Shown here: positions 54,794 to 63,913 of the stretch, in pieces
Layout of the letters: every line of letters starts with the position of its first letter
Position numbering within the stretch: the first letter of the stretch is position 1
Source: Bacteroidetes bacterium UKL13-3
GTDB taxonomy: Bacteria > Bacteroidota > Bacteroidia > UKL13-3
Direction: 5' to 3'
Assembly (NCBI GenBank): GCA_001602415.1
Contig: CP012155.1
Span: 1,978,223-2,042,222, forward strand
Length of the DNA: 64,000 nt
Notes under the pieces: model-generated
Databases searched by the model: none
The model's input: the letters and a program-made list of their open reading frames with translations, nothing else
What the model was told of the DNA's origin: nothing
Program-made: the position numbers and the translations under genes

Positions 54794-55990
54794 TTGACGA
54801 ACCAACCAACACATAATATCCGCAATTCAAGGCATTTAGTATTTTTACTGGATGTTTTTTCGCTTGCACTAACGGCATTCGGTGGACCACAAATTCATTT
54901 CACCATGATTCACCGCAAACTGGTAATCAAACGTAAATACATTACCGAAAATGAACTAAAAGAATTGAACTCATTGTGCAATATGTTGCCCGGTCCTACT
55001 TCAACCCAAATAATTACGGCTATCGGTTACAAAATGGGAGGCCCCATGCTTGCCTTTTTAACTCTTACTGTATGGGTACTTCCTGCCACATTAATTATGG
55101 GTGCATTTGCAATCATTTTGTTTGTACTCGAACTCGATAATCCCAAACTTCATTTTTTGAAATACATTCAACCCATGGCTGTTGGTTTTATCATTTATGC
55201 CGCATATAAAATCAAAGATTTATTTGTTACCAAATCCCACCATTGGGTGCTCATGATTTTATCCGCCATTGCTGCTATTCTTTCCAACACTCCTTATATT
55301 TTTCCGCTTTTATTAATTATGGGAGGTGTGGTTTCAAATTTTGTAAATCGATCAAACTATGCCGATGTAAAACCTATCAAGAATATTCAATGGGGAAATT
55401 TTGCATTGTTTTTAGGCGTGTTTTTGGCTGCGGCAGGATTGGGAGCCATTACTAAAAATACCGGATTTCTTATTTTTGAGAACACCTATCGTTATGGGAG
55501 CATTGTTTTTGGTGGCGGACACGTGCTTATCCCAATGATGTATAATCAGTTTGTGGAATTTAAACACTATCTCACATCGAGTGAATTCCTTGCAGGAGTA
55601 GGAATATTGCAAGCCATTCCTGGCCCTGTGTTCAGCTTCGCAACATTTACAGGCTCTTTGGCGTTAAAAGATTATGGAATAATGGGAATGATGGCAGGAG
55701 GGTTAATTGGCACGGTTGCCATTTTCCTACCGGGCATTTTGCTCATTTTTTTTATTTATCCTATGTGGAACCAAATTAAACACTTTTCCCCAGTAAAAAA
55801 TGCCATTGAGGGCATCAATGCCACATCAGCAGGATTGGTTATTGCATCGGCCTATCTATTATTTAAGCCATTAGAAATTAACGAAATGAATATGTTGGTA
55901 ATGATTGGAACATTGTTTATTCTCCTCACCACCAAAATTCCTAACCCCATAATTGTAATAATGTGTATTTTAGCAGGGTTAATTTTCTAA
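54794..55990 (+). CDS. chrA: Chromate transporter (CHR family, two-domain form)
   Basis: 398 residues, TTG start. Both CHR halves are present: the first with FGGPQIHFTMIHRKLV and NMLPGPTSTQIITAIGYKMGG, the second with FGGGHVLIPMMYNQFV and LQAIPGPVFSFATFTG. About ten membrane spans. ChrA proteins export chromate or transport related oxyanions; resistance is known for some members only. The next gene begins 2 nt after the stop, so the two form an operon. Confidence 0.92.
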   Translation: MTNQPTHNIRNSRHLVFLLDVFSLALTAFGGPQIHFTMIHRKLVIKRKYITENELKELNSLCNMLPGPTSTQIITAIGYKMGGPMLAFLTLTVWVLPATLIMGAFAIILFVLELDNPKLHFLKYIQPMAVGFIIYAAYKIKDLFVTKSHHWVLMILSAIAAILSNTPYIFPLLLIMGGVVSNFVNRSNYADVKPIKNIQWGNFALFLGVFLAAAGLGAITKNTGFLIFENTYRYGSIVFGGGHVLIPMMYNQFVEFKHYLTSSEFLAGVGILQAIPGPVFSFATFTGSLALKDYGIMGMMAGGLIGTVAIFLPGILLIFFIYPMWNQIKHFSPVKNAIEGINATSAGLVIASAYLLFKPLEINEMNMLVMIGTLFILLTTKIPNPIIVIMCILAGLIF

Positions 55991-55992
55991 CA

Positions 55993-56619
55993 TTGAAAAA
56001 ACTTGTATTCTTTAGTTGTTTGATATTTTTATGTGCGCAGCACTTGTTTGCTCAGCAGGATAATGATTTGGTGCAATTTGCAGGAGTAGTTGTTAATGCT
56101 GATAGTTCGCGCGTGTTACCGTTGGTTTCTATCCGAATAAAAGGAACAAAAAAAGGAACCTATTCCGATGCCTCAGGATTTTTCTCGTTTGTAGCACGTA
56201 AGTCTGATACCATCATATTTTCATCCATTGGTATGAAAATGGCTGAATTTGTGCTACCCCACAACATTGATGTTACCAAATACTCTATCATTCAGGCTTT
56301 GGTAGAAGATACCATCTATTTACCAGAAACAGTTATTAGACCTTGGCCAACACAAGAAGAATTCAATTATTATTTCGTAAAAGCTAATATCCCCGATGAA
56401 TACTTTACAAGGGCAAGCAACAATTTGCGAAACAAAACATTGCAAAATATGAGTGCAGGTATGACGATGGATGCTGGAGAAGCAACAGGTTACGCGCAAC
56501 AAGCTCAAGCCTACCAATACTATTATCAGGGGCAATTACCTCCACAACGATTGTTTGATCCCATTGCTTGGAGTCAGTTTTTTAATGCTTGGAAAAAAGG
56601 AGATTTAAAAAAGAAGTAG
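55993..56619 (+). CDS. Exported protein with carboxypeptidase-regulatory-like domain
   Basis: 208 residues from a TTG at 55993, which gives a clean signal peptide (KKLVFFSCLIFLCAQHLFAQ). A CarboxypepD_reg-like beta-sandwich follows (FAGVVVNADSSRVLPLVSIRIKGT...GTYSDASGFFSFVA...DTIIFSSIGM, about 30-100), then a helical tail with many Gln and Tyr residues (AQQAQAYQYYYQGQLPP). Such proteins are common in Bacteroidota and of unknown function. It is coupled to the chromate-transporter gene. Confidence 0.83.
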   Translation: MKKLVFFSCLIFLCAQHLFAQQDNDLVQFAGVVVNADSSRVLPLVSIRIKGTKKGTYSDASGFFSFVARKSDTIIFSSIGMKMAEFVLPHNIDVTKYSIIQALVEDTIYLPETVIRPWPTQEEFNYYFVKANIPDEYFTRASNNLRNKTLQNMSAGMTMDAGEATGYAQQAQAYQYYYQGQLPPQRLFDPIAWSQFFNAWKKGDLKKK

Positions 56620-56696
56620 AAGAAAATTCATTATTTGAGAACTAAATTTTTATTAACAATTTGTATTGGAAAGTAGATTGTTTAATTGATCTTAAT

Positions 56697-57026
56697 TTAT
56701 TCCAACGAGTCGGCTACTTCAACTGTTGATTGCTTTTCACCCTTTACAATTACAAACACATCTTCGTTATCACGTTTCATCAAATACTTTTCTCTAGCAA
56801 ATTTTTCGAGATTTTTTTCACTGCCAAACAACTCTTGCTGTTGCTTGCGCGCATTTAGGATTTGCTCTTCGTAATAGCGGTGTTCTCGCTTTATTTTGGT
56901 GTATTGTTTTTGCAATTCAAATTGTTCGATAATGTTATTCTTATCGGCAAAAATCATATACACAACAAATACCACTGTAGCGATGAGGTATTTGTTTGTG
57001 ACGAGTTTTTTCCACTGAAATTGCAT
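56697..57026 (-). CDS. FtsB/DivIC-like cell-division protein
   Basis: 109 residues from the ATG at 57026: a short cytoplasmic start, one membrane span (about 12-28, LIATVVFVVYMIFAD), a coiled coil (about 35-75) and the family end FAREKYLMKRDNEDVFVIV. FtsB/DivIC proteins join FtsL and FtsQ/DivIB at the division site. The ATG is 4 nt after a TATATTTG box. Confidence 0.9.
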   Translation of the reverse strand: MQFQWKKLVTNKYLIATVVFVVYMIFADKNNIIEQFELQKQYTKIKREHRYYEEQILNARKQQQELFGSEKNLEKFAREKYLMKRDNEDVFVIVKGEKQSTVEVADSLE

Positions 57027-57030
57027 GAGC

Positions 57031-57038
57031 CAAATATA
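57031..57038 (-). promoter_or_regulatory. Start-proximal -7 box (TATATTTG)
   Basis: Exact -7 match on the minus strand, 4 nt before the ATG of the FtsB/DivIC gene. Confidence 0.45.
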
Positions 57039-57249
57039 GCCTTTAAAACAATTGAGTTCCATTGGTTTTTAAACAACTGTTTAACAACGTTCACAAAGAT
57101 TGACACATTGAAGTTATTGCGGGTTGAGTCCTCTTTCATACTTATTATTCTATCCCAAAAAAAATCTCCTTACAGCCATGCTGATTTTCATTCTTTTTGT
57201 TTAAGAAAGGTTCAACAATTCAATTTTTCCATTATTTTCGTCCCCGTTA

Positions 57250-57500
57250 ACGGTTTTCGAATTCATGTTCGGAATTAAAAGGGAATCCTGTTAAAATCAG
57301 GAACAGTTCCCGCTGCTGTGAATACTAGGTTTTAATATACTGTAATTCAACACACTGTGAGAATTACACTAATACGAAAACCATTTTTTGTTATTCAAAT
57401 GTCACTGTTCGCCTAAGACGAATGGGAAGGCCAACAAAAAAAGTATAAGTCAGAAGACCTGCCGGTATAACATTCATCATGTAGCTTTCGGGAGAAAGGC
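57250..57500 (+). ncRNA. Cobalamin (B12) riboswitch
   Basis: Class elements of the cobalamin riboswitch are visible in order: GGGAATCCTGTTAAAATCAG...ACAGTTCCCGCTGCTGTGA (about 57281-57321), GGGAAGGCC (57424-57432) and the B12 box AGTCAGAAGACCTGCC (57448-57463). A stem at about 57484-57500 (GCTTTC...GAAAGGC) follows. It precedes a BtuB-like receptor gene, so adenosyl- or methylcobalamin probably represses the whole B12 locus. The 187 nt to its left (57063-57249) hold nothing else recognised. Exact ends are approximate. Confidence 0.92.
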
Positions 57501-57583
57501 GTAATGATCAAATCAGTTAACCGTTAGGGTTTCCTCGTTTTTTCATTCCTTTATTTCTACAAAGCTGCGTATGTGTTGTAAAC

Positions 57584-59473
57584 ATGAACAAATTAAGTAC
57601 GCTGTTATGTATGCTTTTAGTAAGTTTTGTTGCTTTGGCGCAACAAAACGACTCCTTGCTATTGCAGGAGGTAACTATTACATCTTCACGTTTTGAGCAG
57701 TTTAATACTGGCATTAAAACACAAACAATTGATTCCGTTTCGAGCATTGCTTACCAAACACAATCACTATCCGATCTATTAGGTGCAAACAGTCAAGTAT
57801 TTATCAAATCATACGGACCTGGATTAGCAACAAGTTCATTTAGAGGGGCTGGAGCAACACACACTGCCGTTTTATGGAAAGGTTTCAACTTGCAAAATCC
57901 TATGTTGGGTGAAGTAGATTTTTCGCTGTTTAATGTTGATGCTGCAGAAAAAGTAACCATTCAATATGGAGGTAATGGCGCTTTGTTTGGTAGCGGAGCA
58001 GTTGGAGGAATTATTCAATTGCAAAGTGCCGCAAAATATCAAAGTGGGTTGCATGCCTCTGTAGGTTTGCAGGTAGGTAGTTATGAACACCTGCGCAAGC
58101 AAACTGCTATAAGTTATGGTAATGCTCGTTGGTATTCAACACTCAAATGGTTTGAACTAGATGCTCAAAATAATTTCACTTACACCAATACTTTTTTGGC
58201 AAATAAACCCAGAACGCGGTTAGCCAATGCTCAACTCAAACAAACGGGTATTGTGAATGAACATTATGTGAAATTATCAAACAACCAAGAGTTAAACATC
58301 AACTTGTGGTATCAATTTGCTGATAGAAATATTCCACCAACAATGAGTGTACCGCTGCAAAAATCTTTTCAACAAGATGAAAGCTACCGAATTACTGCCG
58401 AATGGAAACTCAAAAAACAATTGGTTGAATGGATGCTGCGCTCGGCTTATTTTGATGAAAGCATCAACTTTCAAGACCCTTCTAATAATTTTATGAATGG
58501 AAACAATCAAAGTAAAACTCATATTACCGAGATTGAAACCCGCATAAGGATGCACGAAAATCATTACCTCAATGTTGGTGTAAACAATACATACTCAATC
58601 GCTTTTTCAACAGGTTATGGTGGATGGAAAGACTTAAACCGAACATCACTGTTTGCTTCGTATAAAACACAAGAATTTATCAAACATATTACAAGCACCA
58701 TAAGCCTTCGCGAAGAAGGAGTGAATAATACCTTTACCCCAATCATACCTTCAATTGGGTTAGAGTGGCAAGCACAAAAAAGTATAAAAGTATTTGGAAA
58801 CATCTCGCGTTCCTATCGCGTTCCCACCTTAAACGAACGCTATTGGATAACAGGCATTTCGCAAAACCTACAGCCCGAAACAGGATGGTCGGAAGAGCTC
58901 AGTGTTACTATAAAAAAACGATTGCATGATGTAAATACATCAATTACCCTAACAGGTTTTAACCGCACCATCAGCAATTGGATTATGTGGCAGCCCATTG
59001 GCGCCAACTGGGCACCACAAAATATTAAAAGTGTTTGGAGTAGAGGATTGGAACTCAATGGAGCCCTCTCAGCCACATTTCAAAAAATAGCACTTTCTTA
59101 TACCGGAAATCTAAATTTTATTTTATCAACCAATAACCAAACCGCTTTATCAAACGATGCAGCCATCAATAAACAATTAATATATGTACCAAGGGTTACA
59201 CAACAGCATGTTTTGACAGCAGTTTATCAAAAAATATTTCTTACCTACAATCAACAGTATACCGGAATACGTTTTATATCAACCGACAACAACCAATGGC
59301 TCGATGATTACCAACTTGCATCGTTGGCCATGGGTAAAACATTTTCCATTAAGCAATACAGTATTGTTTGGAGCGCTCAAATACAAAACCTATACAACCT
59401 TTCTTATCAAGCCATAGCAGATAGACCAATGCCCGGCCGACATTTTTTTACAACAATAACCATTAAATTATAA
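57584..59473 (+). CDS. btuB: TonB-dependent vitamin B12 receptor (BtuB-like)
   Basis: Outer-membrane receptor for cobalamin uptake powered by TonB. 629 residues: signal peptide (ending VALAQ), TonB-box-like LQEVTITSSR, plug domain (about 35-150, with SFRGAGATHTAVLWKGFNLQNP and YGGNGALFGSGAVGGIIQLQ) and a 22-strand barrel ending TTITIKL. Close to the size of E. coli BtuB. The riboswitch just upstream makes the B12 assignment strong. The next gene starts 4 nt after the stop. Confidence 0.9.
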   Translation: MNKLSTLLCMLLVSFVALAQQNDSLLLQEVTITSSRFEQFNTGIKTQTIDSVSSIAYQTQSLSDLLGANSQVFIKSYGPGLATSSFRGAGATHTAVLWKGFNLQNPMLGEVDFSLFNVDAAEKVTIQYGGNGALFGSGAVGGIIQLQSAAKYQSGLHASVGLQVGSYEHLRKQTAISYGNARWYSTLKWFELDAQNNFTYTNTFLANKPRTRLANAQLKQTGIVNEHYVKLSNNQELNINLWYQFADRNIPPTMSVPLQKSFQQDESYRITAEWKLKKQLVEWMLRSAYFDESINFQDPSNNFMNGNNQSKTHITEIETRIRMHENHYLNVGVNNTYSIAFSTGYGGWKDLNRTSLFASYKTQEFIKHITSTISLREEGVNNTFTPIIPSIGLEWQAQKSIKVFGNISRSYRVPTLNERYWITGISQNLQPETGWSEELSVTIKKRLHDVNTSITLTGFNRTISNWIMWQPIGANWAPQNIKSVWSRGLELNGALSATFQKIALSYTGNLNFILSTNNQTALSNDAAINKQLIYVPRVTQQHVLTAVYQKIFLTYNQQYTGIRFISTDNNQWLDDYQLASLAMGKTFSIKQYSIVWSAQIQNLYNLSYQAIADRPMPGRHFFTTITIKL

Positions 59474-59477
59474 ATTC

Positions 59478-61124
59478 ATGAACAAACACTACACACAACT
59501 AACAGCAGTTTTATTAAGCCTAATTACACTTAATGTTTCAGCCCAATTTGTTTCATCCTTTGAATCTTTTAACCTTTCATCAAACACTTTAAAAAACGGA
59601 TCGGGTGCACCGGTTGATGGAAAATTTAACAGCGGTAAAGTTGAATTCCCCAATACCTACCAAACAGATTATGCCTACTGGAGCGATGGTTGGGCTTACT
59701 CAAGTATGCAGGATGACACCACCGGGAACTACACCAATTTGTATTCGACAATCACAAAAACAGGAAATAATGGTTCAGTAAAATATGGTGTTGGACAGCA
59801 AAATAGTGTATTGAGAATTACAGGTATTGATGCAGGAAAACCCGTTAAAGGATTATACATTACCAATGGAACCTATCCTGCACTAAGCATGAAGAATGGA
59901 GATAATATTGCCAAAAAATTTGGTGGAATAACAGGTAACGACCCCGACTTTTTTATAGTAACCATTAAAAAATATTTTAATGGAATAGAAAGTACCGACA
60001 GTGTAAATTGTTACCTGTCCGATTTTCGTTTTGCCAATACTGCTGATGATTATATTTTAACCACCTGGAAATGGGTTGACCTCACAACGCTGGGAAATGT
60101 TGACTCGCTTACGTTTCATTTAACATCAAGTGATAACGGGCAATTTGGTATCAACACACCTACTTTCTTTTGTGTAGATGATATAATAACCGATAGCGAT
60201 ACTGCCAACTTTGAAAACTTAACGTTAGCACCCAACAAATTCTGGAACAAACGAAACACAAAACTTAACAGCATGTTTAAAGATAGTTTTGCAACCTATC
60301 ATAATACCTATGCTGTATCCAACTTTGGCGATTATTGGAGTGGCGGATTTGCCATTTCTACCCAAACCGATACCACTACTCCAGGATACGGGAATTTATT
60401 TAGTTGTTACGCAGGAAATGGTGCCGATAGGAGTAAAACCTATGCGGTAGCCCAACAAAAATCTTCGGTTACCTTAAAGTATCCAACAACAGTTACCGCA
60501 AATTCAGCCTTACTTAAAAGTGTATATGTAACCAACTCAACATATGCTGCATTAAGCATGAAAAATGGGGATGCCTTTGCGAAAAAATTCGGAGGAGCTA
60601 CCGGTAATGATTCCGACTTTTTCATCCTCACAATTAAGGGATTTCACACCTTCAATAAAGATTTTGTTGACAGTGTAAATGTGTATTTAGCTGATTTTCG
60701 TTTTGCCGATAACAGCAAAGATTATATTTTAAAAGATTGGATACGTGTTGATTTAACAAAACTATACAATGCTGATAGTTTGGTGTTTTCATTAACATCA
60801 AGTGATGTGGGTCAATTTGGAATAAATACGCCTGCGTTTTTTGCCATTGATAATTTAAGTTATAAAATAATTGGTGGATTGAAGAGCAACGATGAAATCC
60901 TAACTGTGAACATGTATCCCAATCCTGCCAACACTCAGATTTCATTTTCTATTGATGAAAAAGCAACAGTAAATATTATGGATTTGAATGGCAGATTGTT
61001 TTTAGCAGAAACCATCACTCCCAAATACTCAACACTAAACATTGAAACCTTACAAACCGGAATGTATATTGTGCGTATTGAGACAGCAGAAGGTGTTGCT
61101 ATTCAAAAATTGATAAAACAATAG
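59478..61124 (+). CDS. Duplicated DUF4465 protein with T9SS sorting domain
   Basis: 548 residues: signal peptide (ending LNVSAQ), two copies of a DUF4465 beta-sandwich, and a type A T9SS tail (NMYPNPANTQIS...AIQKLIKQ). The copies are about 30-235 and 255-455. Each carries YWS(D/G)G(W/F)A, ALSMKNGD.(I/F)AKKFGG.TGND.DFF, YL(S/A)DFRFA and SLTSSD.GQFGINTP. In gut Bacteroides, DUF4465-like surface proteins occur in B12 loci and BtuH-type proteins bind B12; I am not certain that family is the same. B12 capture here is therefore inferred mainly from its place directly behind btuB. Confidence 0.83.
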   Translation: MNKHYTQLTAVLLSLITLNVSAQFVSSFESFNLSSNTLKNGSGAPVDGKFNSGKVEFPNTYQTDYAYWSDGWAYSSMQDDTTGNYTNLYSTITKTGNNGSVKYGVGQQNSVLRITGIDAGKPVKGLYITNGTYPALSMKNGDNIAKKFGGITGNDPDFFIVTIKKYFNGIESTDSVNCYLSDFRFANTADDYILTTWKWVDLTTLGNVDSLTFHLTSSDNGQFGINTPTFFCVDDIITDSDTANFENLTLAPNKFWNKRNTKLNSMFKDSFATYHNTYAVSNFGDYWSGGFAISTQTDTTTPGYGNLFSCYAGNGADRSKTYAVAQQKSSVTLKYPTTVTANSALLKSVYVTNSTYAALSMKNGDAFAKKFGGATGNDSDFFILTIKGFHTFNKDFVDSVNVYLADFRFADNSKDYILKDWIRVDLTKLYNADSLVFSLTSSDVGQFGINTPAFFAIDNLSYKIIGGLKSNDEILTVNMYPNPANTQISFSIDEKATVNIMDLNGRLFLAETITPKYSTLNIETLQTGMYIVRIETAEGVAIQKLIKQ

Positions 61125-61208
61125 GTAGACACTTAAGTTGAATGCATTAAAAGCAATTCAATATGAAACAACATGCAACCTAAATATCTTTTGCATGCAC
61201 TTTAAAGG

Positions 61209-62261
61209 ATGATGAAAAGAAGAATTACACTCATTTGCGCATTCGTAATACTCCTGGGTTTGGTATCATGCGATACCAAACCCAAAGCGAATGACGATAT
61301 TATTTTGCCGCCAACTGTTAAAGGTTCTATTTTAATGGTGAACGAAGGCAATTTTCAATTCGGCAATGCCTCACTTACTGTTTATGATGTAAACCAGGAT
61401 AAGATTTATACCGATGTTTTTGCACAAACAAATGGGCGTAAATTGGGCGATGTATTTCAATCCATAACCATTGCAAATGGCAAAGCTTATTTAGTTGTTA
61501 ACAACTCACAAAAAATTGAAATAATCAATCCGGATAATTATCAATCCATTGGAACCATAACAGGCTTTACCTCGCCCCGGTATATGTTGGCCGTAAACAC
61601 CAATAAAGCATACGTTTCGGAGTATTATGCAAATTGTATTCGCATTGTAGACTTGAATGCCAACACCATTATTGGAAGCATAAAAATGGACGGTTGGATG
61701 GATGAAATGGTTTTATTGAATGGAAAAGTATACGTAACGAACGTAAAGAAAAACTACATCTTAAGAATTGATATTAGCACAGATGAAGTTACTGATACCA
61801 TACCTGTTGTATATGGATCAGTAAGCATGCAAGTGGATTCGAGCAATAATTTGTGGGTTTTGAGTAAGGGGGATTTAGCCAATCAGGGTATCCATCCATC
61901 CTTGCAACGTATTAATCCTATTACAGATAGTGTAGAACAAACATTTCCATTAACATTTTCGGAAACCGATGTTTCTCGTTTGCGTATCAGCAAAAATAAA
62001 TCACGGTTATATTGGTTAAGCAAAAATGTTTTTAAACACGATATTGGTGCTCAAACGATTTCAACCATTCCTTTTATTCGATCGGTTAACCAAAACTTTT
62101 ACGGGCTGGGTGTAAACCCTCAAACCGATGAGTTGTATATTAGCGATGCCAAAGATTTTGTACAGCAATCGGTTATTCAGCGGTACCGAAAAAATGGTAC
62201 TTTTAGTGGAGAATTCAAAGCTGGAATTATTACTGGTGATTTTTACTTCTATTACCCATGA
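61209..62261 (+). CDS. BtuG-like surface beta-propeller lipoprotein
   Basis: 350 residues, lipoprotein signal (LLGLVSCDTKPK, Cys about 21). The mature protein is a YncE/DUF5074-type propeller with repeats such as LMVNEGNFQFGNASLTVYDVN, SPRYMLAVNTNKAYVSEYYANCIRIVDL and GSVSMQVDSSNNLWVLSKGD. BtuG of Bacteroides is a surface propeller that grips B12 with very high affinity and hands it to BtuB; the position behind btuB and the riboswitch supports that role. Its stop overlaps the next start (ATGA). Confidence 0.87.
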   Translation: MMKRRITLICAFVILLGLVSCDTKPKANDDIILPPTVKGSILMVNEGNFQFGNASLTVYDVNQDKIYTDVFAQTNGRKLGDVFQSITIANGKAYLVVNNSQKIEIINPDNYQSIGTITGFTSPRYMLAVNTNKAYVSEYYANCIRIVDLNANTIIGSIKMDGWMDEMVLLNGKVYVTNVKKNYILRIDISTDEVTDTIPVVYGSVSMQVDSSNNLWVLSKGDLANQGIHPSLQRINPITDSVEQTFPLTFSETDVSRLRISKNKSRLYWLSKNVFKHDIGAQTISTIPFIRSVNQNFYGLGVNPQTDELYISDAKDFVQQSVIQRYRKNGTFSGEFKAGIITGDFYFYYP

Positions 62262-62428
62262 GGGCACAACAACAAGGTTCTAAATTACCGTCTCGGGAAG
62301 AGATGATTGAGGGTATACATTACTACATTAACGAAAATGGGTATTGGGTATTTACCGAAACATACCACAAGTTAAGAGGGTATTGTTGCGGGAATGGCTG
62401 CAAACACTGTCCATTTAAACCAGACTAA
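62258..62428 (+). CDS. Small cysteine-rich DUF5522 protein
   Basis: A 56-residue protein beginning at an ATG that overlaps the stop codon of the BtuG-like gene. It contains the family body EGIHYYINENGYWVFTETYH and ends with LRGYCCGNGCKHCPFKP. The four cysteines (CC-x3-C-x2-C) suggest a metal or Fe-S site. Function unknown. The overlap puts it in the B12 operon, although it may simply be read along with it. Confidence 0.8.
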   Translation: MRAQQQGSKLPSREEMIEGIHYYINENGYWVFTETYHKLRGYCCGNGCKHCPFKPD

Positions 62429-62495
62429 CTTACAACCTTTCATCCGAATTATTTTCCAATCAAAAATCGTCATTCTCAAATCTCAACTTCTTCCT

Positions 62496-62503
62496 TATCT
62501 TCG
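62496..62503 (+). promoter_or_regulatory. Start-proximal -7 box (TATCTTCG) before murI
   Basis: Same 8-mer as the box before the TsaC/Sua5-like gene; 4 nt from the murI ATG at 62508. Confidence 0.4.
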
Positions 62504-62507
62504 GTGC

Positions 62508-63341
62508 ATGCAAGCAGGACCAATCGGAATATTTGATTCAGGCTATGGTGGATTAACCGTTTTAAAGGAAATAACAGCAACATTGCCGCAATATGATTAT
62601 GTTTATTTAGGCGATAACGCACGTGCTCCTTATGGCACCCGTTCATTCGAAACCATTTACCATTACACACTCGAATGTGTGGAGCAGTTATTTGATAAGG
62701 GTTGCCCATTAATCATATTAGCATGTAATACGGCTTCAGCAAGAGCTCTTCGCACCATTCAACAAAAAAACTTACCACTTATTGATCCAGATAAAAGAGT
62801 ATTGGGTATTATCCGTCCAACAGCCGAAGTAGTTGGTAATTATACCCAAACAAACCATGTTGGTGTGGTAGGAACCAGCGGAACTATTGCTTCCGAATCA
62901 TATGTTATTGAAATTGAAAAAATGTTTCCCGAGGTAAACGTATTTCAAGAAGCTTGTCCAATGTGGGTACCTTTAGTAGAGAATAATGAGATGAACAATG
63001 CAGGTGCAGACTTTTTTGTAAAACAACATATTGATAACCTCTTAAATCAATCCAGCTCCATTGATACCATTTTGTTGGGTTGCACACATTATCCATTGTT
63101 AATTGACAGCATTCGAAAACATACACCTTCCAACGTAAAGTTACTCTCACAAGGAAAGATTGTGGCCGATAGTTTAGCAGAGTATTTACAAAGCCATGTA
63201 AATATGGAGCAACATTTAACCAAAGGTGGTTCGCGCAAGTTTTACACAACAGATAACCCTGAAAATTTTGATGAACATGGAACACTCTTTTACGGAGCGC
63301 CTTTGCATTCAGAACATATAGAACTTAAAACGAGTATTTAA
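62508..63341 (+). CDS. murI: Glutamate racemase
   Basis: Makes D-glutamate for peptidoglycan. From the ATG at 62508 the product is 277 residues, the usual length; the frame extends 38 codons upstream without family similarity. Both catalytic cysteines are present, in ILACNTASARA (about 73) and LLGCTHYPLL (about 192), as are IFDSGYGGLTVLKEI near the start and GDNARAPYGTRS (about 37). No regulator is seen. Confidence 0.96.
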   Translation: MQAGPIGIFDSGYGGLTVLKEITATLPQYDYVYLGDNARAPYGTRSFETIYHYTLECVEQLFDKGCPLIILACNTASARALRTIQQKNLPLIDPDKRVLGIIRPTAEVVGNYTQTNHVGVVGTSGTIASESYVIEIEKMFPEVNVFQEACPMWVPLVENNEMNNAGADFFVKQHIDNLLNQSSSIDTILLGCTHYPLLIDSIRKHTPSNVKLLSQGKIVADSLAEYLQSHVNMEQHLTKGGSRKFYTTDNPENFDEHGTLFYGAPLHSEHIELKTSI

Positions 63342-63367
63342 GGAAAAGATTATTGAATATCCAACCT

Positions 63368-63404
63368 CGAGCATCATGCATCGAGTATCAAGTATCGAGT
63401 ATCG
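63368..63404. repeat. 7-nt-period AGTATC repeat
   Basis: AGTATC recurs at 63384, 63391 and 63398 with alternating CG and A joints, after related words CTCGAGCATCATGCATCGAG. A short tandem repeat in the spacer between murI and the RidA-family gene. Confidence 0.6.
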
Positions 63405-63409
63405 CTCCC

Positions 63410-63832
63410 CTAACCAACCGTAGCAACTACTTTTAATTCAATGGCTATGGGTGTAGGCAAACAGTTAATTTCGAGTGTGGTACGGCACGGAGGATTTTCG
63501 GCAAAATATTCAGCCCATAGTTTATTATAAGTTGGGAAATCATCTTTCATGTTAGTTAAAAAAACTGTTACATCAACAATTTGATTCCAACTGCTACCGC
63601 TATCTTCCAAAATAAGGTTCACATTGTTAAACACACTGCGAACCTGTGTTTCGATATCATATGATGCGATAGTTCCATTATCATTCAATTCCACTCCCGG
63701 AATTTTTTTGGTTCCTTTTTCGCGCGGACCAACTCCTGATAAAAACAACAAATTACCCACACGTTTGGCATGTGGATACAATCCCACCGGTTCAGGTGCT
63801 TTACTTGAGTGAATAGAAGTTTCGTTTGTCAT
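63410..63832 (-). CDS. RidA-family protein
   Basis: 140 residues from the ATG at 63832, RidA/YjgF fold. The reactive-intermediate deaminase Arg is in CRTTLEI (about R117), and LFLSGVGPRE and IVDVTVFLTNM are typical. RidA enzymes hydrolyse enamine/imine intermediates. Some close relatives are 2-aminomuconate deaminases of tryptophan degradation; no such pathway genes are seen here, so I keep the general name. Confidence 0.9.
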   Translation of the reverse strand: MTNETSIHSSKAPEPVGLYPHAKRVGNLLFLSGVGPREKGTKKIPGVELNDNGTIASYDIETQVRSVFNNVNLILEDSGSSWNQIVDVTVFLTNMKDDFPTYNKLWAEYFAENPPCRTTLEINCLPTPIAIELKVVATVG

Positions 63833-63913
63833 GAATAAAGCTGTTAATGGTTGCAAAAATGCATATTTCTGAACGAATTATATTCGTGTTCACTAAAATT
63901 TATATCTTGCCGT

